Part shown: positions 31,720-40,596 of the stretch, one piece after another | Layout: the number at the start of each line of letters is the position of its first letter | How positions within the stretch are numbered: the first letter of the stretch is position 1 | Assembly (NCBI RefSeq): GCF_001556045.1 | Contig: NZ_LSIC01000101.1 | Coordinates: forward strand, 110,193-174,192 | Reading direction: 5' to 3' | DNA: 64,000 nt | From: Bradyrhizobium sp. CCH5-F6 | GTDB taxonomy: Bacteria > Pseudomonadota > Alphaproteobacteria > Rhizobiales > Xanthobacteraceae | Notes under the pieces: model-generated | The model's database searches: none | Seen by the model: only the letters and a program-made list of their open reading frames with translations | Told to the model about the DNA's origin: nothing | Translations under genes and position numbers: made by a program

Positions 31720-33479
31720 ACCGCCGCTTCTTCTTCGCTTGTGCAATCGCGGTTATCGTCGTCGCGATCCTCATTGCACGTCCCTATCACTTAAGCTTGC
31801 TCATTTTCGCGGGCATCGACGCGCTGGCGGCTGCCGGGATTGTGTTGCTGATGCGTGCCGGCCAGGTATCACTTGGCCATGCGGCATTCATTGGCACCGG
31901 AGCCTATGTTTCCGCCATTCTCGCCCGTGACTACAACTGGTCGCCGTGGCTCAGTATTGTTGCGGGCATCATATCTGCGGCGCTGGCCGCCGTGCCGATC
32001 GGACTCGTGACGCTGAGATTGCGCGAAATGTATCTGCCGCTGGCGACACTGGCCTGGGGCATGGCGTTTCATGTGCTTTTCGTAGCCGCGGGGCCCATCA
32101 CCGGCGGTGCATCGGGATTTGACCGCATTCCTGCCCTCACCATGTTCGGTTTTCCGATTGGCGGCGACAGGGCATTCGCTGGGCTGGTCTGCCTGATCGT
32201 CATCGTCACAGTGGCGATGATAGCTCAGCTTATGCGATCGCGGCAGGGGCGGGCCATTCGTGCACTTCGGGAGCACGACCAGATGGCTGTCGCCTTCGGC
32301 ATCAATCCGGCCCGGCTCAAGATGCAGGTCTTTATCGTGTCGGCGGCGTTGGCCGGTCTTGCAGGGGCGCTCTACACATTCCAGACTCGTTTCATCAGCC
32401 CGTCGCCGTTCGGGATCGGACAGTCGTTCACGCTTCTGATCGTCGCAATTCTCGGCGGGGCAGGCTATCCGGCGGGCGCTGTCGTCGGTGCCGTGTTGGT
32501 AGCCTTGATCAACCTCGTGCTCCAGACGCTGTTTTCTGGCCTGATCGACCGCGTTGGGCCGATCGAGCCGGTCATCTTTGGTGTGCTGCTGATCGTCTTG
32601 CTGCTCAAATGGCCTGATGGAATCTGGTCGGCGATTGAGGCGCGCCTGAGCAAGGTCGTTCTGAACGCACCCAATGCAAGGTCTGAACGCGCGCCGGCTC
32701 AGATGGCCACCGGCGGAGTCGGAGAGGTGCCGTTGCTCGAGCTCATCGATGTGAGCAAGAGTTTTGGTGGCATCCAGGCATTGCGGCATCTGTCGCTGAG
32801 GGTGTCCGCCGGACAAATCGTTGGCCTGATCGGTCCGAACGGCGCGGGCAAGAGCACGGCCTTCAACGTGATGTCGGGTCTGTTGCTACCGACCACCGGC
32901 TCGGTGTGTCTCGCCGGGCAATCGCTGCCGCCGGAGCCATGGGCGGTTACGTCCGGCGGTATCGCGCGTACGTTTCAGCACGTCAAACTCGTCGGCGACA
33001 TGTCCGTGATCGAGAATGTTGCCGTTGGCGCCTATACGGGAGGTCACGCCAACATGCTTGCGGGCATGAGCGGCATTGACCGAGACGAGGAAAAGCGCGT
33101 CCTAGCGCGCGCGTTCGAAGCATTGTCCCTGGTTGGCTTGACAGGCAGCGCAAACATCCTAGCGGGTACGCTGCCGCTCGGCAAACAGCGATTGGTAGAG
33201 ATCGCGAGAGCATTGGCTGCTGAGCCGACACTGCTGCTGCTGGACGAACCCGCGGCCGGATTGCGCGCGACCGAGAAGCGTGAGCTGATTGCGCTACTTT
33301 ACAAGCTGAAAGCGGACGGTATTTCGGTCGTTCTCGTCGAGCACGACATGGATCTCGTCATGCGGGCCGTTGATCATCTGATCGTCCTCGATCGCGGCGA
33401 GTTGCTGGCGGAAGGCACGCCGGCATCGATCAGGAAGGATCGGAAGGTGATCGATGCCTATCTCGGGGCGGCGGCATAG
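31716..33479 (+). CDS. ABC transporter permease/ATPase fusion (LivM-LivG)
   Basis: 587 residues: a LivM-like permease (about 1-310; MRAGQVSLGHAAFIGTGAYVSA, RALREHDQMAVAFGIN) joined by a short linker to a LivG-like ATPase (about 335-587) with Walker A GPNGAGKST, a signature region (TLPLGKQRLVEIARALAAEP) and Walker B LLLLDEPAAG. Fusions of this pair occur in rhizobia. ATGA overlap with livH-like gene; livF-like gene starts two bases after the stop. Confidence 0.92.
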   Translation: MNRRFFFACAIAVIVVAILIARPYHLSLLIFAGIDALAAAGIVLLMRAGQVSLGHAAFIGTGAYVSAILARDYNWSPWLSIVAGIISAALAAVPIGLVTLRLREMYLPLATLAWGMAFHVLFVAAGPITGGASGFDRIPALTMFGFPIGGDRAFAGLVCLIVIVTVAMIAQLMRSRQGRAIRALREHDQMAVAFGINPARLKMQVFIVSAALAGLAGALYTFQTRFISPSPFGIGQSFTLLIVAILGGAGYPAGAVVGAVLVALINLVLQTLFSGLIDRVGPIEPVIFGVLLIVLLLKWPDGIWSAIEARLSKVVLNAPNARSERAPAQMATGGVGEVPLLELIDVSKSFGGIQALRHLSLRVSAGQIVGLIGPNGAGKSTAFNVMSGLLLPTTGSVCLAGQSLPPEPWAVTSGGIARTFQHVKLVGDMSVIENVAVGAYTGGHANMLAGMSGIDRDEEKRVLARAFEALSLVGLTGSANILAGTLPLGKQRLVEIARALAAEPTLLLLDEPAAGLRATEKRELIALLYKLKADGISVVLVEHDMDLVMRAVDHLIVLDRGELLAEGTPASIRKDRKVIDAYLGAAA

Positions 33480-33481
33480 TC

Positions 33482-34192
33482 ATGTTTGAGGTGAGGAACT
33501 TGTCCGTTGCCTATGGCAAGGCTGTCGCGATCGAGGGGATCAACATCAACGTGTCGAAGGGCGAGTTCGTTGCCGTCATCGGCGCCAACGGGGCAGGCAA
33601 GACCACCACGTTGAATGCCGTGATGGGGCTGGTCCCGGCCGTGAGCGGTACGGTCCTGCACAACGGGCAGGCGATCGACGGCCTGCCTACGGAACGACGC
33701 GTCGAGCGTGGTATCGTGCTTGTGCCCGAGAGCCGGGATTTGTTCGGCCCGCTGTCGGTGCAGGATAATCTCAGGCTCGGCGGCTATCTGCATCGCCATC
33801 GTTACGATGGATCGGCGCTGGAACGAATCTACGAACTGCTGCCGAAGCTCAAGGAGCGACGCAACCAGGAAGTGAAGACGCTGTCGGGCGGCGAGCAACA
33901 GATGGTCGCCATTGGTCGTGCGTTGATGGCAGAGCCTCAGGTGATCCTCCTGGACGAACCGTCGATCGGCCTCGCGCCCCGGATCGTCGAGCAGATCTTC
34001 GACGCGATCACGCGCTTGAAGCAGTCGGGAATGACGGCGATCATCGTCGAGCAGAATGCAAAGCTCGCACTGTCGGTTACGGAACGCGCTTATGTCATGG
34101 AGCTTGGGCGCATCATGATTGAGGGGCGGTCTGAGGACCTGGCCCAGAATCCCTTGCTTCATGCCGCGTATCTGGGAGAACGGCTGGAGTAG
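33482..34192 (+). CDS. ABC transporter ATP-binding protein, LivF type
   Basis: Second ATPase of the branched-chain-type importer, 236 residues: Walker A GANGAGKT (about 36-43), signature LSGGEQQMVAIGRALMAEP, Walker B VILLDEPSIGLAP. The FGPLSVQDNLRLGGY segment is typical of LivF. Last gene of the transporter operon; the following 600 bases hold no gene. Confidence 0.92.
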   Translation: MFEVRNLSVAYGKAVAIEGININVSKGEFVAVIGANGAGKTTTLNAVMGLVPAVSGTVLHNGQAIDGLPTERRVERGIVLVPESRDLFGPLSVQDNLRLGGYLHRHRYDGSALERIYELLPKLKERRNQEVKTLSGGEQQMVAIGRALMAEPQVILLDEPSIGLAPRIVEQIFDAITRLKQSGMTAIIVEQNAKLALSVTERAYVMELGRIMIEGRSEDLAQNPLLHAAYLGERLE

Positions 34193-34420
34193 GAATTTCG
34201 GCGCAGGCATCCGTGGCTACCGAATGTTTGTTCCGAGGGAGGGCGGTCGTGGTCTCACGAAGTTTGGGATCAGTGGCGGACATAAGGAGGCGGGGCTCGC
34301 TCAGGCTCGCGCCTGCGGAGGGGTCGAGGTCCCTCACGTTGCTCTGGCGACGAATACCCAGCTTCGGCCGGACAAGCCCAGTGGCGCGACGAGCAAGTCA
34401 TCGATCGTTCTTGAGCCGTG

Positions 34421-34470
34421 GCTGACGCTTAGTCAGCTGGTCCCAGGTTCGAGCCCTGGTGCGCCCACCA
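34421..34470 (+). pseudogene. tRNA-Lys(CTT) 3' fragment (anticodon arm to CCA)
   Basis: Reads as a tRNA from the anticodon arm on: stem GCTGA/TCAGC around a seven-base loop with CTT in the anticodon position, five-base variable region, T arm CCAGG-TTCGAGC-CCTGG, acceptor strand TGCGCCC, discriminator A and encoded CCA. Base 33, nearly always T, is G. No matching 5' acceptor strand (GGGCGCA) or D arm lies upstream, so it is not a functional tRNA. A 3' half of this length is what integrative elements leave at the far attachment site. Confidence 0.8.
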
Positions 34471-34494
34471 TATAGGCCAAGACATTAGCGAGAG

Positions 34495-34543
34495 AAACCG
34501 TTTGAGAAGGCAGAGCTGGAACGGTGTTTCGAACGGTTTTTTT
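34495..34543 (+). terminator. Rho-independent terminator after the tRNA-Lys fragment
   Basis: AAACCGTTTGA pairs with TCGAACGGTTT (one G-T wobble), followed by TTTT. Located 25 bases after the CCA end, where a tRNA gene's own terminator would be; probably kept with the fragment. Confidence 0.6.
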
Positions 34544-34801
34544 CTGCAGAGGGTCAGCCAGCAGCTTTCCCAAACGTAAAGCGCACGTTGCCGAAATGGG
34601 TACCTGTCATTCCGCTGACATGCGCTCCGGGGGGTACACAGCGCGCCAAAACCGATTCCGTACGGCACCGCAGCTGCGGCTCTTTGGAGGTGTCTTTGGC
34701 TGGCTCCTCGCCCGCAGTGGCTGTCGCATTTCGGTCGGCAGCAGCCGAGGTCTATCCGCTGGCCCTGACGTCATGGTGCAGCTCCCAAGCGTAAGCGCTG
34801 G

Positions 34802-36106
34802 CTACGTCGGGAAGAAGGCGTTGGTCGGTCGTGACAGGCGGAGATGATCGCGCAAGGTAACGCCGTCGTAGTGGACACGGAAAAGGCCGCGTTCCTGGAG
34901 GATCGGAACGACCAGATTGACGAAATCCTCGAACCCTTCGTGGAAATAGGGCGGCATGACGTTGAAGCCGTCGGCGGCGTGCTCTTCGAACCAGAGCTGG
35001 AGAGTGTCGGCGATGCGCTCGGCCGAGCCGCACAGCACCCAGTGGCCGCGAGCCGCGGCGGTGAGATTGTAGAGATCGCGCAAAGTCATGTTCTCGCGGC
35101 GGCCCTTGGCCAGCATGACGCTGGCGAAGCTGTGATAGCTGTCCGACGGTGCGATGTCCGGGATCGGTCCGTCGAGATCGTAGGCCGACATATCCCGGCC
35201 AAAGCGATCGGACAAGATCGCAAGCGCGTTGCTGCCGCTGACGAAGCTCTGGAGCACGTTGAGCTTTTCGAACGCCTCCCTGTCGGTGCGGCCGACCACG
35301 GGCATCACGCCCGGCAGCACCGTGACGTCCTCCGGCCTGCGGCCGAACGCCGGCAGGCGCGTCTTGAGCGAGACGTAGCCGGCCTTGGCTTCCTCGATAT
35401 CCTGCACCACCGAAAACACGATATCCGCGGTGCGCGCGGCAAGTGCCTGGCCAGCCTCGGAGCCGCCGGCCTGGAGCACGACGGGGTGGCCCTGCGGGCT
35501 GCGGCCGATGTTGAGCGGGCCCTTGACCTTGAAGAATGCGCCTTCGTGGTCGATTGAGCGCAGTTTCGAGGGATCGATGTAGAGACCGGTTGTGCGGTCG
35601 GCGACGATGGCATCATCCGCCCAGCCGTCCCAGAGCCCCTTGACGACGTCGAGGAACTCGCCTGCCATCTCATAGCGCCGGGCATGGTCGGGATGGGTCG
35701 TGCCGAAATTCGCAGCCGTTGCCGGATTGGCGGTCGTCACCGCATTCCATGCCGCGCGCCCCTTGGAGATGTGGTCGAGCGAGGCGAACACGCGCGCGAC
35801 CGAGAAGGGATCGCTGTAGGTCGTGGAGACGGTGGCTCCGAGGCCGATGTGGCTGGTCGACGTCGCGAGCGCGGCGAGCATCGTCAATGGCTCGAGCCGC
35901 AGCGTGTAGGAGGGGTGGGCGGCCGCATCGGCATAGAGATTGTCGCCCATGAAGATCAGGTCGAACTTGCCGCGCTCGGCGGTGCGGCCGATCTCCTGGA
36001 TCGCCGCAAAGTCCTGAAAACTGTCGACTGCGCCGGGATAGCGCCAGCCCGCGACATGGCTGCCGGTTCCCAGGATGAACAGGCCGAGATGCATCTGTCG
36101 TTTCAT
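34802..36106 (-). CDS. NtaA/SnaA/DszA-family FMN-dependent monooxygenase
   Basis: Luciferase-like flavin monooxygenase of 434 residues in the NtaA/SnaA/DszA/SoxA branch. Family segments include GWRYPGAV near the start, FDLIFMGDNLYAD, GLGATVSTTYSDPFSVARVFASLDHIS and GRAAWNAVTT, then RSPQGHPVVLQAGGSEAG. Members oxidise N- or S-containing compounds such as nitrilotriacetate, EDTA and dibenzothiophene sulfone with FMNH2 from a separate reductase; no reductase gene is seen in this cluster. It is the last gene of the minus-strand operon. Confidence 0.87.
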   Translation of the reverse strand: MKRQMHLGLFILGTGSHVAGWRYPGAVDSFQDFAAIQEIGRTAERGKFDLIFMGDNLYADAAAHPSYTLRLEPLTMLAALATSTSHIGLGATVSTTYSDPFSVARVFASLDHISKGRAAWNAVTTANPATAANFGTTHPDHARRYEMAGEFLDVVKGLWDGWADDAIVADRTTGLYIDPSKLRSIDHEGAFFKVKGPLNIGRSPQGHPVVLQAGGSEAGQALAARTADIVFSVVQDIEEAKAGYVSLKTRLPAFGRRPEDVTVLPGVMPVVGRTDREAFEKLNVLQSFVSGSNALAILSDRFGRDMSAYDLDGPIPDIAPSDSYHSFASVMLAKGRRENMTLRDLYNLTAAARGHWVLCGSAERIADTLQLWFEEHAADGFNVMPPYFHEGFEDFVNLVVPILQERGLFRVHYDGVTLRDHLRLSRPTNAFFPT

Positions 36107-36110
36107 GGCG

Positions 36111-36869
36111 TCATGTCCAGAACAGGATCTTGCGTTCGAGGAAACCGATCAGGCCGAAGAAGGCGAGGCTCGCGGCGGATGCGACGAAGATCGCCGCCCA
36201 GACCTGGACGAAGTCGATCTGGAGCACGGCCTGGTAGATCACCCAGCCGAGCCCGCCATGCGCGCCGAGCATCTCGGTGACGATCGCCACGATCACGCTG
36301 CGCACCGTGGAGACGCGCATGCCGGCGAGCAGAAGCGGCAGGGCGGTCGGCAGGCGCAGGCGCCACAGCACGCCGAAGCGGCTTGCCCCGAAACTGCGCA
36401 TGAGGTCGACGGCGCGGCGATCGACCCGGTCGAGCCCGGCCAGCATCGACAGCAGGATCGTGAAGCTCACCGCCATCGCCACCATGACGATCTTGGAGCT
36501 GACGCCGATGCCGAACCAGAGCAGGATGAGCGGCGAATAGCCGACCACGGGCACCGAATTGATCGCGGTGGCGAGCGGCAGGATCGCGCTGCGCAATGCC
36601 GGGACCAATGCGATGGCGACGGCGAGGCCGATCCCGATCAAGCAGCCGAGCCCGTAGCCGACCAACGCCTCGAGCAGGGTGTAGCCCGCAGCATCAATGA
36701 GCGTCGTGCGCTTGGACCAGAGGCCTGCGAGGATGTCGCTGACGGCGGGCAGGACATAGGCCGGCAGATGCAGTCCGCGCGCCGCGCCCTCCCAGCATGC
36801 CACGAGGAGGACGGCGCCCAGGATGCCGCGCTGGACGGCGAGCGAAGGTGAGGCAAGCGTGCGGTTCAT
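36111..36869 (-). CDS. ABC transporter permease (NMT1/THI5-linked type), second
   Basis: 252 residues with five to six membrane helices and the EAA-like loop DLMRSFGASRFGVLWRLRLP, typical of SsuC/TauC/ThiX-type permeases. ATG 36869 overlaps the stop of the preceding permease gene (ATGA) and the monooxygenase gene starts four bases after its stop. With its neighbour it probably forms a heterodimeric channel. Confidence 0.88.
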   Translation of the reverse strand: MNRTLASPSLAVQRGILGAVLLVACWEGAARGLHLPAYVLPAVSDILAGLWSKRTTLIDAAGYTLLEALVGYGLGCLIGIGLAVAIALVPALRSAILPLATAINSVPVVGYSPLILLWFGIGVSSKIVMVAMAVSFTILLSMLAGLDRVDRRAVDLMRSFGASRFGVLWRLRLPTALPLLLAGMRVSTVRSVIVAIVTEMLGAHGGLGWVIYQAVLQIDFVQVWAAIFVASAASLAFFGLIGFLERKILFWT

Positions 36870-37681
36870 TGCTCGGCGTTCCAGAACACCAGCCGTCGCT
36901 CGACCGCGGCGATGACTGCGTAGAAGCCCGTCCCGAGCAGGGCTGCAGCGAGCAGGGCGCCCCAGATCGCGACGACATTCTCGGTGAACATGGCCTGGAG
37001 CAGCAGCACGCCGAGCCCGGTGGTGTCGCCGAACCATTCGCCGACGATGGCGCCGACGAGGCTCAGCGATGCGGCGAGCCGCAGCGCGACGAAGATCTGC
37101 GGCAGCGCGGTCGGCAGCTGCAGCCGTAGCAGGAGCTGGCGATTGGAGGCGCCGAAGCTGCGCATCAGGGCGACCTGCTTGGGATCGACAGTCTCGAGGC
37201 CGAGCAGCGTGTTCACCGTCACCGGAAAGAAGGTCAGGTAGAAAGCGATGATCGCCTTGGCGAGCAGTGTGTTGCCGAACCACAGCACCACCAGCGCGCC
37301 GAAGGCGATGACCGGAATGGTCTGCGAGACCACGAAGATCGGAAAGATCATCTCGCGCACCGCTCGGACGCGGAAGAACAGGATGCCCATGAGCACGCCG
37401 AAGGCGCCGCCGCAAGCAAAACCGATCAGGGTTTCCGCCAGCGTGCGCAGAAAGCCGTCGACATAGGCGCGAGGCGTTGCCGCCATCGCCATCAGGATCG
37501 TGCTGAGGCGCGGCAGGTAATAGGGCCGGATGCCGAACAGCAGCACCGCGCCCTCCCAGATCGCCGCGGCGACGGCAAGGCCGAGCAGGAGCCGGATAAG
37601 CTTGCGCAGCGAATCCGGCATGGCCGACGAGCGCGCGGCCGTGCCAGCTTTGCCAAGTGATGTCGCCGCAGGCCTGCTCAC
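36866..37681 (-). CDS. ABC transporter permease (NMT1/THI5-linked type), first
   Basis: 271 residues if read from GTG 37681, which overlaps the upstream stop (GTGA); 251 if from ATG 37621, which lacks a ribosome site. It has six hydrophobic segments and the EAA-like loop LMRSFGASNRQLLLRLQLP. The two permeases share the MRSFGAS motif and are paralogous. Confidence 0.88.
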   Translation of the reverse strand: MSRPAATSLGKAGTAARSSAMPDSLRKLIRLLLGLAVAAAIWEGAVLLFGIRPYYLPRLSTILMAMAATPRAYVDGFLRTLAETLIGFACGGAFGVLMGILFFRVRAVREMIFPIFVVSQTIPVIAFGALVVLWFGNTLLAKAIIAFYLTFFPVTVNTLLGLETVDPKQVALMRSFGASNRQLLLRLQLPTALPQIFVALRLAASLSLVGAIVGEWFGDTTGLGVLLLQAMFTENVVAIWGALLAAALLGTGFYAVIAAVERRLVFWNAEQ

Positions 37682-38694
37682 GGCATCCGGTCCGCGAGCG
37701 GAATGCTCTGGATGAAGCTTGCGTCGTAGGCGGCGGCAAGATCCACCGGCTTGGAGATCACGCTGTACTTCAGGAAGAAATCGTGGGCGGTCTTGACCGC
37801 ATCGGCATCGATCCAGAACGTCCCGTTCTTGGCGGCCGCGCCAGATGTCATCAGGCGCTTCACCTCGGTGAGCATGAACTCCTGCTGCGCGCGATCGAGC
37901 GTCGGGGCTGCGGCCATCACGGTGTCGACCGCGCCCTTGGGATCGGAGAACGCGTCCTTCCAGCCCTTCAGGGAGGCACGCAGGAAGGCCTTGACCAGCT
38001 CCGGCTTCTCCTTGGCAGTGGTCTCGGCCACGATCAGCGTGTCGCGCGGGAAGGTGATGCCGTAGTCCTCGGCAACGAATGTCTTCAGGTTGTCCTTCGG
38101 CATGCGCGACTGGATGGTGTAGAACTCGTTGTAGTAAGTCGCGGTGACCACATCGACGCTGCCGTCGACGAAGGGGGTCACCGAAACCTGCTGCGGCTGA
38201 ATCTTGAGTTCGTCCGGCTTGATGCCTTCCTTGGCCAGCATGCCGTTCAGCACATGATTGGCGCCGGTGAACCAGGTGGTGACGGTCTTGCCCTTGAAGT
38301 CCTGGAGTGTCTTCACCGGCCCGTCCTTGCGGGTGACGAAGATGAAGGGCGTGATCTGGTGCGATACCCCGATGCAGACGATCGGCAGTCCCTTGTCGCG
38401 CGCGGCGAACACGCTGTCGGTGCCTCCGGACAGGCCGAATGTGTCGGCGCCGGTCGCGACCAGGTTTTCGGTGAGCAGATTGGGCCCGCCGGGATTGATG
38501 GTGAGGTCGATGCCCTCGGCCTTGTAGTAGCCCTTGGCGGCCGCGACGTAGAAGCCGGCGAATTGCGCCTGCGGCAGCCATTTCAGGCGCAGGCTCGCCT
38601 TCTGTAATTCGGCTGCCGGCGCGGCCGTGACGAGCGAGCCGGTTGCCAGTGCGATGGCGGAGAGGACTGAGAAGGCGTGGCGTCGGCTCAACAT
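37678..38694 (-). CDS. ABC transporter substrate-binding protein, NMT1/THI5-like
   Basis: 338 residues with a signal peptide (LSRRHAFSVLSAIALATGSL to AAPAAE). LKWLPQAQFAGFYVAAAKGYYKAEG is the signature of the NMT1/THI5 family, whose known ligands are thiamine-pyrimidine, riboflavin-related and other N-heterocyclic or sulfonate compounds. ATG 38694 has GGAG seven bases upstream; ATG 38700 is too close to it. The ligand is probably the substrate of the monooxygenase three genes downstream. Confidence 0.88.
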   Translation of the reverse strand: MLSRRHAFSVLSAIALATGSLVTAAPAAELQKASLRLKWLPQAQFAGFYVAAAKGYYKAEGIDLTINPGGPNLLTENLVATGADTFGLSGGTDSVFAARDKGLPIVCIGVSHQITPFIFVTRKDGPVKTLQDFKGKTVTTWFTGANHVLNGMLAKEGIKPDELKIQPQQVSVTPFVDGSVDVVTATYYNEFYTIQSRMPKDNLKTFVAEDYGITFPRDTLIVAETTAKEKPELVKAFLRASLKGWKDAFSDPKGAVDTVMAAAPTLDRAQQEFMLTEVKRLMTSGAAAKNGTFWIDADAVKTAHDFFLKYSVISKPVDLAAAYDASFIQSIPLADRMP

Positions 38695-38717
38695 GGTCAT
38701 GCTCCAGGCGGTGAAAA

Positions 38718-39509
38718 TCAATTGCGATAGGATGGGTCGGTGCGGTCGAGCTGGCGCATCAGCGCCGGCCATTCGCGTTCGCCGGGCACGAGGATGTCGC
38801 CTTGCAATTCCCAGAACTGGCGCGCGGCTTTTTCGCAGACCTCGTGCGGCGGCATCACCAGCTTGGCGCCAGCTGCGGCGGCCGCCTGCATCTGGAGCTG
38901 AATCCGCGCGGCCCGCTCGAAATAATAGAGCAGCATGAAGGCCTCGCCCGGCGTGCGGCCGACGGTCAGGATGCCGTGGTTGCGCATCAGCATCACCTTG
39001 TGCGGACCGAGATCTCGAACCAGGCGGACCTGCTCGTCGAGGTCGATGGCGACGCCTTCGTAGTCGTGGAAGGCCTGGCGGTCGTAGAAGCGCATCGCGA
39101 ACTGGCTGAGCGGCAACAGACCTTTCTCCTGCCCGGAGACTGCGACGCTCGCATCGGAATGGGTGTGCAGCACGCAGGCCGCGTCGTGGTTCGAGGTGTG
39201 GATCGCGGCATGGATGACGAAGGCCGCGACATTCACTGCATAAGGCGTGTCGTCGAGCTTGTTGCCCGCGGTGTCGATCTTCACCAGGCTCGACGCCGTG
39301 ATCTCGTCGAACAGCAGGCCATAAGGGTTGATGAGGAACTGGTTCTCGTGGCCGGGCACGCGCAAGGAGATATGATTGTAGATTAGGTCGTCCATTCCGA
39401 GCCGGGAGACCATGCGATAGCAGGCTGCGAGCTTGATCCGGGCATCCCATTCCGCCGGCTCGATCTCGCGCGGCGGGGCTTGCGGCTCTCGCGCCGACAT
39501 CGCGTTCAC
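38718..39509 (-). CDS. Class II aldolase/adducin family protein
   Basis: 263 residues with the class II aldolase fold: YNHISLRVPG, FLINPYGLLFDEI, and the metal-binding His pairs in VLHTHSDASVA and the late MLMRNHGILTVG. Acts on small hydroxy acids or sugar phosphates in known members, but many members of this operon type are uncharacterised. It overlaps the ATPase gene by four bases and precedes the binding protein gene by 24 bases. Confidence 0.85.
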   Translation of the reverse strand: MNAMSAREPQAPPREIEPAEWDARIKLAACYRMVSRLGMDDLIYNHISLRVPGHENQFLINPYGLLFDEITASSLVKIDTAGNKLDDTPYAVNVAAFVIHAAIHTSNHDAACVLHTHSDASVAVSGQEKGLLPLSQFAMRFYDRQAFHDYEGVAIDLDEQVRLVRDLGPHKVMLMRNHGILTVGRTPGEAFMLLYYFERAARIQLQMQAAAAAGAKLVMPPHEVCEKAARQFWELQGDILVPGEREWPALMRQLDRTDPSYRN

Positions 39510-40369
39510 GGCGTCTTCTCCTGCGCGATGGAGGACTGGAACGACTTCATGCTTTCCTCCTCGATGGCATCGAGCAACGTGCGCTTGAGACGGATGAATT
39601 CCGGAGCAGTCACGATCTCCGGCCGACGCGGGCGGGGAAGATCGACGACCTGCTCGAGCTTCACCGAGCCAGGGCGCGCCGTCATGACGAGCACGCGGTC
39701 GCCCAGGAAAATGGCCTCGTCGACGTCATGGGTGATGAAGAGGATGGTGCGGCGGTATTTCTGCCAGACGTCGAGCAGCCAGCGCTGCATCATCGCCCGC
39801 GTCAACGCATCGAGTGCGCCGAATGGCTCGTCCAGCAGCATCAGGTCGCGCTCGAACAGGAAGGTACGCATCAGGGCTACGCGCTGGCGCATGCCGCCCG
39901 ACAATTGATTGGGATATTGCTTCTCGAAGCCCGCGAGTCCGAACTCGGGCAGCATCTTCAGCGCCTTGGCGCGCGCCTGCTCGCGCGGCATGCCCTCGAC
40001 CTCGAGCGCGAGAATGGCGTTGTCCACGACGTTCCGCCAGGGAAACAGGAGGTCGCGCTGCGGCATGAAGGAGACGCGGCCGAGCAGGTCGGCGGCATGG
40101 CAGCTCCTGCCCTCGAAGCGCAGAATGCCGCCGGCGTCCGGCTCCTCGAGGCCAGCGACGATGTTGAAGAGGGTGCTCTTGCCGCAGCCGCTCGGGCCGA
40201 CGACGGTCACGAACTCGCCGGGGGCGACGCTTGCCTGAAGTCCCGACAACGCAGCGACTGGACCGAAGGTCTTGTCGAGCGCGCGCAGCTCGAGCAGCGG
40301 CTCGGGCTTCGGCTGCGCTTGTGGGGCTTCGATGGCCGGTCCGGGATGGGGGAGGCGGGCAGCCTGCAC
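39506..40369 (-). CDS. ABC transporter ATP-binding protein (SsuB/TauB/ThiZ type)
   Basis: 287 residues: Walker A GPSGCGKST, signature LSGGMRQRVALMRTFLFERD, Walker B LMLLDEPFGALDALTR, then H-loop LFITHDVDEAIFLGDRV. It energises the NMT1/THI5-type importer. GTG 40369 has AAGGA seven bases upstream. First gene of the minus-strand operon, divergent from the GntR regulator; a TTGTATA motif lies just before its ribosome site. Confidence 0.9.
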   Translation of the reverse strand: MQAARLPHPGPAIEAPQAQPKPEPLLELRALDKTFGPVAALSGLQASVAPGEFVTVVGPSGCGKSTLFNIVAGLEEPDAGGILRFEGRSCHAADLLGRVSFMPQRDLLFPWRNVVDNAILALEVEGMPREQARAKALKMLPEFGLAGFEKQYPNQLSGGMRQRVALMRTFLFERDLMLLDEPFGALDALTRAMMQRWLLDVWQKYRRTILFITHDVDEAIFLGDRVLVMTARPGSVKLEQVVDLPRPRRPEIVTAPEFIRLKRTLLDAIEEESMKSFQSSIAQEKTP

Positions 40370-40379
40370 CGGGATGTCC

Positions 40380-40389
40380 TTGTATAATG
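40380..40389. promoter_or_regulatory. TTGTATA motif, copy 1 (before the ATPase gene)
   Basis: TTGTATAATG on the plus strand, next to the minus-strand operon start. Shares TTGTATA with copies before the regulator and the SDR genes; half-palindrome only, so the weakest of the three. Confidence 0.35.
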
Positions 40390-40564
40390 GCGGCGGCCAT
40401 TCGCATACGAAAGCGGGTCGCGTTGAAATCTCTTAGCAACTCGTGTGCCAGTGCGATTTCTTGGCAAATCAGGCATAAGAATTGCGAGTTAGCGGCCGGA
40501 TATCTGGGAGTTGCGCGCGTCACCGCGCCAAAATCAGCCGGTTCACTGGAAGGTTGGCGTCATT

Positions 40565-40574
40565 TTGTATACAT
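40565..40574. promoter_or_regulatory. TTGTATACAT operator-like palindrome before the GntR gene
   Basis: TTGTATACAT contains the perfect palindrome TGTATACA and resembles the TTGTATACAA-type operators of FCD-class GntR regulators. It lies 23 bases before the regulator ATG. Autoregulation is likely. Confidence 0.55.
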
Positions 40575-40596
40575 ATATCGATCTTGGAGAAACATA

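Larger units (their letters stand above)
34193..34801. other. Gene-free junction region with tRNA remnant
   Basis: About 600 bases between livF and the convergent monooxygenase gene. Only the tRNA-Lys 3' half and its terminator (listed separately) are recognised. Short frames on both strands here have no family features. The region looks like a boundary between two inserted or rearranged blocks. Confidence 0.6.

Noticed and set aside
34421..34470. Intact functional tRNA-Lys gene
   Set aside because: No 5' acceptor strand or D arm could be found upstream, and base 33 is not T.
34429..34668. Minus-strand frame of 79 residues ending in WWAHQGSNLGPAD
   Set aside because: This ending is the usual false translation of the reverse strand of a tRNA 3' end; here it is antisense to the tRNA-Lys fragment.
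38695..38717. Thiamine (TPP) riboswitch before the NMT1/THI5-type binding protein gene
   Set aside because: Only 23 bases separate the genes and no THI-box sequence is seen there or before the operon.
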